This document shows positions 1 through 5,561 of a DNA stretch of 7,412 bases, piece after piece. The stretch is taken from assembly GCA_944323945.1 (NCBI GenBank), contig CALUUL010000075.1, forward strand, positions 1 through 7,412, read 5' to 3'. The DNA comes from Candidatus Gastranaerophilales bacterium. GTDB taxonomy: Bacteria > Cyanobacteriota > Vampirovibrionia > Gastranaerophilales > Gastranaerophilaceae. Position numbers and translations under genes: made by a program. How positions within the stretch are numbered: the first letter of the stretch is position 1; every line of letters starts with the position of its first letter. The notes beneath the pieces were generated by a model. That model was not told the origin of the DNA, did no database searches, and saw only the letters and a program-made list of their open reading frames with translations.

Positions 1-52
1 TCAATTTATCTAATATTTTTGATTCTGTTGCAACTTCTTTTACTGATTTCAT
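1..52 (-). CDS. N-terminal fragment of an unidentified protein
   Basis: On the minus strand an ATG at 52-50 opens a frame that stays open to the window edge and gives the 17 residues MKSVKEVATESKILDKL. A ribosome binding site (AAAAGGA, plus-strand positions 60-66) lies about eight bases before the ATG, and a perfect TATAAT box lies at 77-82, so this looks like a real gene start transcribed away from rimP. Only the N-terminus is present. It is hydrophilic, with no signal peptide or membrane segment in the visible part. I do not recognise the family and assign no function. Confidence 0.6.
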   Translation of the reverse strand, partial: MKSVKEVATESKILDKL

Positions 53-76
53 TTTTAAATCCTTTTCTCATAATAT

Positions 77-82
77 ATTATA
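77..82 (-). promoter_or_regulatory. -10 box for the leftward gene
   Basis: The minus strand reads TATAAT here, 25 bases before the leftward ATG. A -35 box is not convincing: the hexamer 17 bp upstream (100-105) reads TAATAT. The predicted transcript would start near position 70 and carry the AAAAGGA ribosome site in a very short leader. The call rests on the consensus -10 and its distance from a supported start codon. Confidence 0.45.
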
Positions 83-133
83 CCCGATTTTAATAAAAAA
101 TATTACTAATCCCGCACATTGGAAACAAACAAT

Positions 134-149
134 ATTAGTAATTAATTAC
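134..149. repeat. AT-rich palindrome and inverted repeat in the divergent region
   Basis: GTAATTAATTAC at 138-149 is a perfect 12-bp palindrome. In addition ATTAGTAAT at 134-142 is the exact reverse complement of ATTACTAAT at 102-110, so the region has overlapping dyads between the two divergent genes. It could be an operator. AT-rich DNA produces such palindromes by chance, so the regulatory role is a guess. Confidence 0.3.
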
Positions 150-190
150 CTTAGCTAAAAATAAAATTGAGATTATTGTTAAAATTAATT

Positions 191-211
191 AAACAATTTG
201 AAAGATTGTTT
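191..211. promoter_or_regulatory. Inverted repeat just upstream of the rimP promoter
   Basis: AAACAAT (191-197) and ATTGTTT (205-211) are perfect inverted arms around a 7-base spacer, and a further ATTGTT copy lies at 175-180. The right arm touches the proposed rimP -35 box (210-215), which is a usual place for a repressor or activator site. There is no independent evidence that a protein binds here. Confidence 0.3.
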
Positions 212-237
212 TAAAAATTTTTTTCTTATGATATTAT
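210..237 (+). promoter_or_regulatory. Probable promoter of the rimP-nusA operon
   Basis: TTTAAA (210-215) and TATTAT (232-237) are separated by 16 bp and resemble sigma-70 -35 and -10 elements. TATGAT at 227-232 is an overlapping alternative -10. Transcription would begin near 244, about 70 bases before the rimP start and about ten bases before the leader terminator. AT-rich flanks make the exact hexamers uncertain. Confidence 0.45.
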
Positions 238-254
238 ATAACTATGTTGATTAG

Positions 255-279
255 AGAAACGGAGTTCCGTTTCTTTTTT
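255..279 (+). terminator. Intrinsic terminator or attenuator in the rimP-nusA leader
   Basis: AGAAACGG (255-262) pairs perfectly with CCGTTTCT (267-274) around the four-base loop AGTT, and the second arm runs straight into T at 275-279. This is a classical rho-independent terminator for plus-strand transcription. The minus strand lacks a following T-run, so it acts in one direction. No complete plus-strand gene ends upstream in the window, because the gene to the left is transcribed away. The hairpin therefore sits between the operon promoter and rimP, where it can act as an attenuator. In Bacillus subtilis, NusA is known to repress its own operon through NusA-dependent termination in the leader; the same logic here is inferred. 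Confidence 0.7.
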
Positions 280-315
280 ATTTACTTAAGGGTTTTAACG
301 GAAAGGAAGGTAGTC

Positions 316-849
316 TTGAAGAGAGATAAACATAATAAATCTCAAACAAACGATAGTGCACCATTTGAGTACGTTAATAAAAGAGAACTGATGGAAAAAC
401 TTGAACCATTAATAGACAATACTCTTATGAGATTTGGTCTTGTTCCTGTTGAAGTTGAACTTGTTAAAGAAAATCACAGATGGTTTTTAAGAATATTCAT
501 TTATTCTTTTGAAAGAGAGGTTAATCTTGATGATTGCGAAAATGTTTCAAGAAGTTTATCTGACTTTTTAGAAGAGCTTATACCTTTTAAATACTACTTG
601 GAAGTTAGTTCGCCAGGAGTTGAAAGAAAAATAAAATCCGAAAAAGAGTACCTTATTTTTAAAGGAAAGGATATAAACCTAAAGTTAAAACAACCCATTG
701 ACGAATCTGAAGAAAAACAATTTGTAGCCAAAATTGTTGATTTTGATTCTAATGAAGGATTAACTGTATATACATACAAAGATAAAAAAAATGTATTAAT
801 AAAAAAAGAAAATATAATATCTGCAAGATTATATTCAAGTGAAATATAG
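316..849 (+). CDS. rimP: Ribosome maturation factor RimP
   Basis: RimP binds the 30S subunit and assists late maturation of its head. The predicted protein is 177 residues, slightly long because of a polar N-terminal extension of about 20 residues. The N-terminal alpha/beta domain spans about 23-106 and contains the family signature near 94-105 (YLEVSSPGVERK) and a conserved stretch with Asp, Cys and Ser-Arg at about 72-80. The C-terminal SH3-like domain spans about 107-177. I chose the TTG at 316 because a strong AAGGAAGG ribosome site (303-310) lies five bases before it. The same frame also opens at an ATG at 244, but that start has no ribosome site, sits on the predicted transcription start, and would translate through the terminator hairpin. 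nusA follows after 11 bases, the usual gene order. Confidence 0.92.
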   Translation: MKRDKHNKSQTNDSAPFEYVNKRELMEKLEPLIDNTLMRFGLVPVEVELVKENHRWFLRIFIYSFEREVNLDDCENVSRSLSDFLEELIPFKYYLEVSSPGVERKIKSEKEYLIFKGKDINLKLKQPIDESEEKQFVAKIVDFDSNEGLTVYTYKDKKNVLIKKENIISARLYSSEI

Positions 850-860
850 GAGAGAGTAAG

Positions 861-2093
861 ATGATTAAAATCGGAACAGCATTATTTGAAGCTTGTGAAG
901 AGTTAGAAAGAGAAAAAGGTATTTCTAAAGAAGTTATTATTGCCTCTTTATGTGATGCAATGGTCACAGCTTATAAAAAACATCTAAAACAAAAAGATGT
1001 ACCAAATGTAGAAGCAATATTAGATGAACAAACAGGTGAAATTGGAGTATTTAGAACAAAATTAGTTGTAGAAAATGTTGAAGATCCTGATTTAGAAATT
1101 TCACTCGAAGATGCAAAAGAAATTGATGATGAAGTAGAACTTGAAGATGAAGTAAAAATTGAAGTTACACCTGAAAATTTTGGTCGTATTGCAGCTCAAA
1201 GTGCAAAACAAGTTATTACTCAAAGAATTCGTGAAGCAGAAAGAAAGCTTGTTCTTGACGAATTTATGGAGAAAAAAGGTACATTAACTACAGGTATTAT
1301 TCAACGTGTTGAAAACAGAAATGTTATTGTAAACATTGGTAAAACAGATGCTATAATGCCTTATAAAGAACAAATTCCGGGTGAATATTATAAACCAGGC
1401 AACAGAATAAGAGTTTTTGTACTTAATGTAAAAGAAACATCAAGACTTCCACAAGTTATTGTTTCACATGCACACGCTGAAATTGTAAGAGAATTATTTG
1501 AACTTGAAGTTCCTGAAATTGAAGATGGAATTGTAGAAATCAAATCAATTTCACGTGAAGCAGGATACAGAACAAAAATTGCCGTTGCAAGTAACGATCC
1601 TGATGTTGATTGTGTTGGTGCTTGTATTGGACCGAGAGGCAGCAGAATCCAAACTATTATCGGTGAATTAAAGAATGAAAAAATTGATATTGTAAGATAC
1701 AGCGAAAACCCTGTTGAATACATTGTTAACGCATTATCACCTGCAAGAATAGTTTCTGTTGATATTTTAGCAGATGACGAATATTCAAAAGAAGCATTCG
1801 TTATTGTTCCAGATGATCAATTAAGTTTAGCAATCGGTCGTGATGGTCAAAATGTCAGATTAGCACACAAATTAACAGGCTGGAAAATTGATATAAAGAG
1901 CGAATCTCAAGCTGCTAAAATGGAATATGCGCCACATCCTCAACATCAAAATGAAGCTGAAGAAGATACTGCTGATGATGAAATAGATGAAATTGCCGAA
2001 GAAATCCGTGAAGAAGAAGAATACGGATTAGATGAAGAAGATACAGCTTCTTTTGAAGGTGATGAAAATCAAGAAGAATCTATTGAAGAATAA
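861..2093 (+). CDS. nusA: Transcription termination/antitermination factor NusA
   Basis: NusA binds RNA polymerase and nascent RNA and modulates pausing, intrinsic termination and antitermination. The 410-residue protein has the polymerase-binding N-terminal domain (about 1-130), an S1 domain (about 136-200), KH1 with the loop GACIGPRGSR at 253-262, and KH2 with AIGRDGQN at 324-331, followed by WKIDIKS. Both KH loops look intact. After about residue 350 the sequence becomes a low-complexity tail very rich in Glu and Asp (about 365-410). The E. coli-type acidic AR1/AR2 repeat domains are absent, as in many non-proteobacterial NusA proteins. AGGAGAG at 848-854 overlaps the rimP stop and gives good spacing to the ATG. 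Translation is probably linked to rimP. A hairpin follows immediately, so infB is not in this operon. The leader terminator before rimP suggests feedback control by NusA itself. Confidence 0.97.
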   Translation: MIKIGTALFEACEELEREKGISKEVIIASLCDAMVTAYKKHLKQKDVPNVEAILDEQTGEIGVFRTKLVVENVEDPDLEISLEDAKEIDDEVELEDEVKIEVTPENFGRIAAQSAKQVITQRIREAERKLVLDEFMEKKGTLTTGIIQRVENRNVIVNIGKTDAIMPYKEQIPGEYYKPGNRIRVFVLNVKETSRLPQVIVSHAHAEIVRELFELEVPEIEDGIVEIKSISREAGYRTKIAVASNDPDVDCVGACIGPRGSRIQTIIGELKNEKIDIVRYSENPVEYIVNALSPARIVSVDILADDEYSKEAFVIVPDDQLSLAIGRDGQNVRLAHKLTGWKIDIKSESQAAKMEYAPHPQHQNEAEEDTADDEIDEIAEEIREEEEYGLDEEDTASFEGDENQEESIEE

Positions 2094-2101
2094 AGAACAT
2101 A

Positions 2102-2142
2102 AAATATGCTCAAAGTTGCCTTATTACGCTTTGGGCATATTT
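2102..2142 (+). terminator. Hairpin after nusA
   Basis: The 14-base arms 2102-2115 and 2129-2142 pair fully in RNA with one G-U wobble (core GCTCAAAG with CTTTGGGC) around a 13-base loop. The stretch after it is T-rich but interrupted (ACATTTATATTTTC), so it is a weaker intrinsic terminator than a canonical one. It lies nine bases after the nusA stop and probably ends the rimP-nusA transcript at least in part. Confidence 0.6.
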
Positions 2143-2167
2143 ACATTTATATTTTCACTTGTATACT
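2140..2167 (+). promoter_or_regulatory. Promoter of the SIMPL-domain gene
   Basis: TTTACA (2140-2145) and TATACT (2162-2167) are separated by 16 bp, each close to the sigma-70 consensus. The -35 box overlaps the last three bases of the nusA terminator hairpin. The transcript would start near 2174, a few bases before the AAGGAG ribosome site at 2178-2183, giving a 5' untranslated region of about 16 bases. Confidence 0.55.
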
Positions 2168-2189
2168 TTTGGTAAAGAAGGAGTTTAGT

Positions 2190-2927
2190 ATGCAGATTAA
2201 AGATTATCAAGTTGTTTTATTGGGTGTTCTAATTGCTCTTGGAAGTATTTGTTCGACATATATTTTATCCAAGGGAATAATAGAATTTCAGAAATTACAG
2301 AATCAAACTATAAGAGTAACAGGTAGTGCAAGTCAGAATGTTACATCTGATTCCTCATCTTGGGAAATTGATTATAGAGCAATTGCGCCAACATTAAAAG
2401 AAGGTTATTCCAAAATTAATTCAGATGCAGTAAAAATTAAAAAGTTTCTCCTAGAAAACGGTATTGAAGAAAAAAACATTAATTTTGCTTCTATTGGAAG
2501 TTATGAAAATTACAGAAAAACTCAAAACGGAAATACTACAAACGAAATTGAGAACTATACAGTATTTCAAAATGTTACAATTAAAGCAAATGACACTGAA
2601 ACTTTAACAAATCTATCAAAAAAAATAGATGTTTTAGTTAATCAAGATATTAATTTAACAACAGGAAACATAAAATATTTCGTTTCTAATCTTGATGATA
2701 TAAAAGTAAAAATGGTTGGGGAAGCAACAAAAAACGCACAAGCTCGTGCTAATAGTATGGTTCAGGCCACCAATGGAGAAATTGGTGCAATTAACAGCGC
2801 AAAAATGGGTGTATTTCAAATTGTACCTATTGATTCTACAGATGTTTCTGATTATGGATATAATGATACTTCTTCTATTGAAAAGAAAGTTGTTGCAACA
2901 GTTACTGCTACTTTTACTGTAAAATAA
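2190..2927 (+). CDS. SIMPL (DUF541) domain envelope protein
   Basis: This 245-residue protein belongs to the SIMPL/DUF541 family, a widespread group of periplasmic or surface proteins whose biochemical role is mostly unsettled. Residues about 7-31 form one hydrophobic segment after a short charged start, an uncleaved signal anchor or signal peptide. The rest is predicted outside the cytoplasm. Family marks are VTGSA at 43-47, the long helix-strand body, and the C-terminal stretch KNAQARANSMVQATNGEIGA (181-200) ahead of a final strand ending VVATVTATFTVK. The start at 2190 is preferred because AAGGAG (2178-2183) lies six bases before it and the hydrophobic segment then falls at the usual place. 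An upstream in-frame ATG at 2106 lies inside the nusA terminator and is not credible. The gene stands alone between two hairpins. Confidence 0.85.
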   Translation: MQIKDYQVVLLGVLIALGSICSTYILSKGIIEFQKLQNQTIRVTGSASQNVTSDSSSWEIDYRAIAPTLKEGYSKINSDAVKIKKFLLENGIEEKNINFASIGSYENYRKTQNGNTTNEIENYTVFQNVTIKANDTETLTNLSKKIDVLVNQDINLTTGNIKYFVSNLDDIKVKMVGEATKNAQARANSMVQATNGEIGAINSAKMGVFQIVPIDSTDVSDYGYNDTSSIEKKVVATVTATFTVK

Positions 2928-2933
2928 TTAATT

Positions 2934-2974
2934 AGAGAAGAGCTGATTTTAATACACTTCTGCTCTTCTCTTTT
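2934..2974. terminator. Terminator between convergent genes
   Basis: AGAGAAGAGC (2934-2943) is the exact reverse complement of GCTCTTCTCT (2962-2971), with an 18-base loop and a short T-run to 2974 on the plus strand. It lies seven bases after the SIMPL stop. The right arm ends one base from the glycosyltransferase stop codon on the other strand and the T-run overlaps that codon. The minus strand is followed by an A/T-rich stretch, so the hairpin may end transcription from both sides, more strongly for the plus strand. Confidence 0.7.
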
Positions 2975-3989
2975 AATAGTGTTTGTAAGATTGTTGTATT
3001 TTCTTTATTGGGAAATTTATAATTCCGAGAAAAGTACCATATACCCATACAATGCAAAATGAAATGTATGAAATAAATATTATAAAAAAGCCTTTTATCC
3101 TTTTTTTACTTAGTTTTCTTGATTCTTTATATGCTTCTCTCAATAAAAGAAATATAATAAAAAGAGGAAAAATCAAAAGTGGATAAAGGTTGATTTTTAA
3201 ATATAAAAATACTATCCATAATAATATAAAAATAATTATTCCTATTAAAGGCAAAAATTGAAATATTGTCTCTTTAAATGATTTTATCTTTTTCCCTTTT
3301 ATGAATGAATTTGAGTAGTAATAACTCATGCAATAAATTTTCCTCATAAACGGATAGAATTTACATTCGCGGTGAAAAACACTTACTTTGGGTATAAATC
3401 TAATTTTAAAACCTTTTTCAATAATTCTATCTGAAAATTCATTGTCTTCAGCCAGATAAATGTTTTCATTCATTCCTTTTATTTCACAATATATTTTTGT
3501 CTTCATTATTACATTTGACGTCATTACTTTTGTGCAGTCTTGTTCTACAGCGTTTTTATCTGTAATTATGCACCATTCTTTATGAGTAAATAAAGGACTA
3601 AATCTAACAATTCTGAGACAATGCTGTTCAAAGGAATCTGTAGGAGGATTATATTGACTTCCGGTCACAGCACAATATTCATTATTTTTTTCAAGAAAAT
3701 TTATTGCACATTCAAGCCAGTTTTCATTTGGATACGCATCAGAGTCAATAAACGCTATATATTTTGTATCAACATTTTCCACTCCAAGATTTCTTTTGGC
3801 TGACATATTTGGATTTTCTGATTTTATTATTTTTATATTTCGATCAAAGTGGTTTAAATTGCTGTCTATAGAGTCTAAAACTAGAACAATTTTAATGTTT
3901 TTATATTGGTTTCTAATTTGGCTGATACAATTTTCAAGAAGATAATCAATATTTCTTGAAGGAATAATAATTGTTACTTTATTTTCCAT
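2973..3989 (-). CDS. Membrane-anchored family 2 glycosyltransferase
   Basis: The 338-residue protein is a GT-A fold family 2 glycosyltransferase, which transfers a sugar from a nucleotide or lipid-linked donor to an acceptor. The N-terminus (VTIIIPSRN, 5-13) is the typical first strand of the nucleotide-binding fold. Metal-binding DSD is at 82-84, SAKRNLG at 63-69, and the acidic pair in AEDNEF (180-185) marks the usual catalytic-base region. A VSVFHR motif is at 202-207. The C-terminal third carries three hydrophobic segments (about 243-265, 269-284, 300-325), so the catalytic domain should be anchored on the cytoplasmic face of the membrane. AGGA five bases before the ATG supports the start. 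The gene overlaps the end of the radical SAM gene by 11 bp, which indicates translational coupling. Donor and acceptor cannot be predicted. Confidence 0.88.
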   Translation of the reverse strand: MENKVTIIIPSRNIDYLLENCISQIRNQYKNIKIVLVLDSIDSNLNHFDRNIKIIKSENPNMSAKRNLGVENVDTKYIAFIDSDAYPNENWLECAINFLEKNNEYCAVTGSQYNPPTDSFEQHCLRIVRFSPLFTHKEWCIITDKNAVEQDCTKVMTSNVIMKTKIYCEIKGMNENIYLAEDNEFSDRIIEKGFKIRFIPKVSVFHRECKFYPFMRKIYCMSYYYSNSFIKGKKIKSFKETIFQFLPLIGIIIFILLWIVFLYLKINLYPLLIFPLFIIFLLLREAYKESRKLSKKRIKGFFIIFISYISFCIVWVYGTFLGIINFPIKKIQQSYKHY

Positions 3990-5079
3990 TAGTCCTCATT
4001 AAATTTTTAATAATATGACAAGAAAGTTCACAATAAAACCTTGGTGATGACAATATGTTTATTAACCAAGAACACTCATGTGTACAAAAACACTTTGTAT
4101 TCTTTATATATTTATATACTTCTTTTGCATATAAAGATTCCCAGCATTTTAAGAAGTCATAATCATAATCTTTTAAATCTCCAAACTTTTTATTTAAAAG
4201 TTCACAAGGAAAAACACTACCATCATGATATATGACACCAAATAATTTTCCTGCTAAACAAGGAGAAATATATTTTTTATCTTCAAATGTACTCAGAACA
4301 TATTTCCATAACATTTTATTTTTTGCATTTATTATTACGGAAGTCAAAGAATTACCGTTATAACCTGAAAGTAAATTATCATCAAAATCTTTTTCTCGTT
4401 GCAGTTGAATTCTTTTGTACATTTCTGCTATGTGTTTTCTATCAGCATCAACAAGATTATCTGCGTTTTCACCTCTTAACATAGTACAATTTATATTCTG
4501 AATTTTAAGTTCATCTCTAATAAATTTGTAAGTTTCAAATGCGCTATCACAATTAGCTGGAGAAAGAGTTAATTGCAATGTATTATTATATCTATTTTTA
4601 TAACTTTGTATTATTTTGCAAGACTCAATCACTTTAAGATGTAAATCTTTTATTTTTCTATATTCTGAATGTTTTTCACCAATAAAATCATATGATATAA
4701 AAAAAGAAATCGGTAAATTTTTTCTACTTGCCTTATTACAAAAACTTTCAATTTTATCTGGTAAACTTCCATTTGTAGTTATAACTATAGACTTTACTGC
4801 TGAATTAGAATTCCAAATATCAGATATTTCAAAGATATCATCTCTTAGAAAGGGTTCTCCCCCTGTTAAAGAAATATTTCTAAGACAAGGCCCTGTTGTC
4901 GAGGCGATCTTTTCAATTTTGTCAACTGTTAATTCTTTTTCAGCCGTCTTAAAATCTACAAAACAATGTGGACAACGCGCATTACAACGTTCCGTTACAT
5001 ACTGAATAAGTGCTAAAGGATACTTATGCAAAATTATCGAATTATATAAATTAGGTATGATTTTCCAATTCTTTTTCAT
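3979..5079 (-). CDS. Radical SAM/SPASM domain enzyme
   Basis: Radical SAM enzymes use a [4Fe-4S] cluster and S-adenosylmethionine to start radical chemistry. This 366-residue protein has the cluster motif CNARCPHC with Cys 32, 36 and 39, the SAM-contacting GGEP at 73-76, and TTNG at 101-104. The C-terminus carries a SPASM-type cysteine set: Cys 274, Cys 292 (in GSVFPC, the typical Gly-x4-Cys spacing), then Cys 330, 332, 336, 350 and 354, enough for additional iron-sulfur clusters. SPASM enzymes often modify peptides, but some act on other substrates, and no precursor peptide gene is visible nearby. The next gene is an overlapping glycosyltransferase, so the two probably act on one product, perhaps a cell-surface or secreted glycoconjugate; this is inferred. 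The ribosome site is weak (TAAGAA). The exact substrate is unknown. Confidence 0.9.
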   Translation of the reverse strand: MKKNWKIIPNLYNSIILHKYPLALIQYVTERCNARCPHCFVDFKTAEKELTVDKIEKIASTTGPCLRNISLTGGEPFLRDDIFEISDIWNSNSAVKSIVITTNGSLPDKIESFCNKASRKNLPISFFISYDFIGEKHSEYRKIKDLHLKVIESCKIIQSYKNRYNNTLQLTLSPANCDSAFETYKFIRDELKIQNINCTMLRGENADNLVDADRKHIAEMYKRIQLQREKDFDDNLLSGYNGNSLTSVIINAKNKMLWKYVLSTFEDKKYISPCLAGKLFGVIYHDGSVFPCELLNKKFGDLKDYDYDFLKCWESLYAKEVYKYIKNTKCFCTHECSWLINILSSPRFYCELSCHIIKNLMRTNGK

Positions 5080-5110
5080 TTATTCTTAAAAGCTATTTTG
5101 TCCAAGAGAA

Positions 5111-5139
5111 ATTTTAGCATAATTATTTTTTATAAACAA
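5111..5139 (-). promoter_or_regulatory. Promoter of the radical SAM-glycosyltransferase unit
   Basis: On the minus strand TTGTTT (plus positions 5134-5139) and TAAAAT (5111-5116) are separated by 17 bp, and TGC directly before the -10 forms an extended -10 element (TGnTAAAAT). The predicted transcript starts near 5104, giving a leader of about 25 bases. This is one of the better promoter matches in the window. Confidence 0.55.
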
Positions 5140-5157
5140 TTTACAAATTTTTATGAT
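5129..5157 (+). promoter_or_regulatory. Possible promoter of lrgAB
   Basis: TTTATA (5129-5134) and TATGAT (5152-5157) are spaced by 17 bp. The -35 box touches that of the radical SAM promoter on the other strand, so the two lie back to back. The transcript would begin near 5164, only about five bases before the lrgA ATG, which leaves no room for a ribosome site. Confidence 0.4.
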
Positions 5158-5168
5158 AGCATTTTCTT

Positions 5169-5561
5169 ATGTTTAGCCGAATTAAAAAATATTTTATAGG
5201 ATTGTTTATTTTATGTACAGTACAATTTGTTTGTAACTGCATTGTAAAATATACACATATAATAATTCCGTCTCCAATTTTAGGAATTATACTTTTTGCT
5301 TTTCTTTTGAAACTTAATATTATCAAAAAAGAATGGGTAAAAGATATCTGTAATTTACTATTAAAATATATGCCATTATTATTCGTACCATTATTTGTAG
5401 GAATTATATCTTACTACAGCATCTTGCAAAAAAATTTAATACCTATTGCAATGAATGTTATTTTAACAACGACTATAACGTTAATAGTAACAGCAATATT
5501 CGTAGAAAATGTTATAAAATTTGTCAGACTCCATAAATTAAGGAAAATTCACAATGATTAA
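5169..5561 (+). CDS. lrgA: LrgA/CidA family membrane protein
   Basis: This 130-residue protein fits the CidA/LrgA family in length and layout. It has about four hydrophobic segments (about 9-28, 31-50, 65-86, 90-112), the conserved IPSPILGIILF near the second segment, the PLLFVPLFVGI stretch at the third, and a basic C-terminal tail. LrgA is a small inner-membrane partner of LrgB. The pair was first described as holin/antiholin-like in Staphylococcus, and characterised homologues transport pyruvate or, in plastids, glycolate/glycerate. No Shine-Dalgarno sequence precedes the ATG, a stop codon lies in frame four codons upstream, and no better downstream start exists, so initiation may be leaderless. 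The gene overlaps lrgB by 8 bp. Sequence similarity in this family is low, so the lrgB neighbour adds much of the confidence. Confidence 0.8.
   Translation: MFSRIKKYFIGLFILCTVQFVCNCIVKYTHIIIPSPILGIILFAFLLKLNIIKKEWVKDICNLLLKYMPLLFVPLFVGIISYYSILQKNLIPIAMNVILTTTITLIVTAIFVENVIKFVRLHKLRKIHND

Noticed and set aside
191..226. Second terminator from the ATTGTTT hairpin followed by a T-run
   Set aside because: The stem is only seven bp and almost all A-T, and the T-run begins after intervening A residues, so an intrinsic terminator is unlikely; an operator or chance dyad is more reasonable.
1388..1723. Minus-strand open frame of 111 codons
   Set aside because: It is antisense to the S1 and KH1 region of nusA, with a composition expected from reading a conserved gene backwards.
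4616..5005. Plus-strand open frame of 129 codons
   Set aside because: It lies wholly antisense to the radical SAM gene, which has complete motifs. The translation shows no family feature and no ribosome site was seen.
5080..5168. Search for a peptide precursor gene (RiPP) next to the radical SAM enzyme
   Set aside because: The 89-bp gap holds promoters only, and neither flank contains a small gene with its own ribosome site and a leader/core-like sequence. The mycofactocin-like pairing of a SAM enzyme and a glycosyltransferase is therefore not supported: no precursor, recognition protein or peptidase is present.
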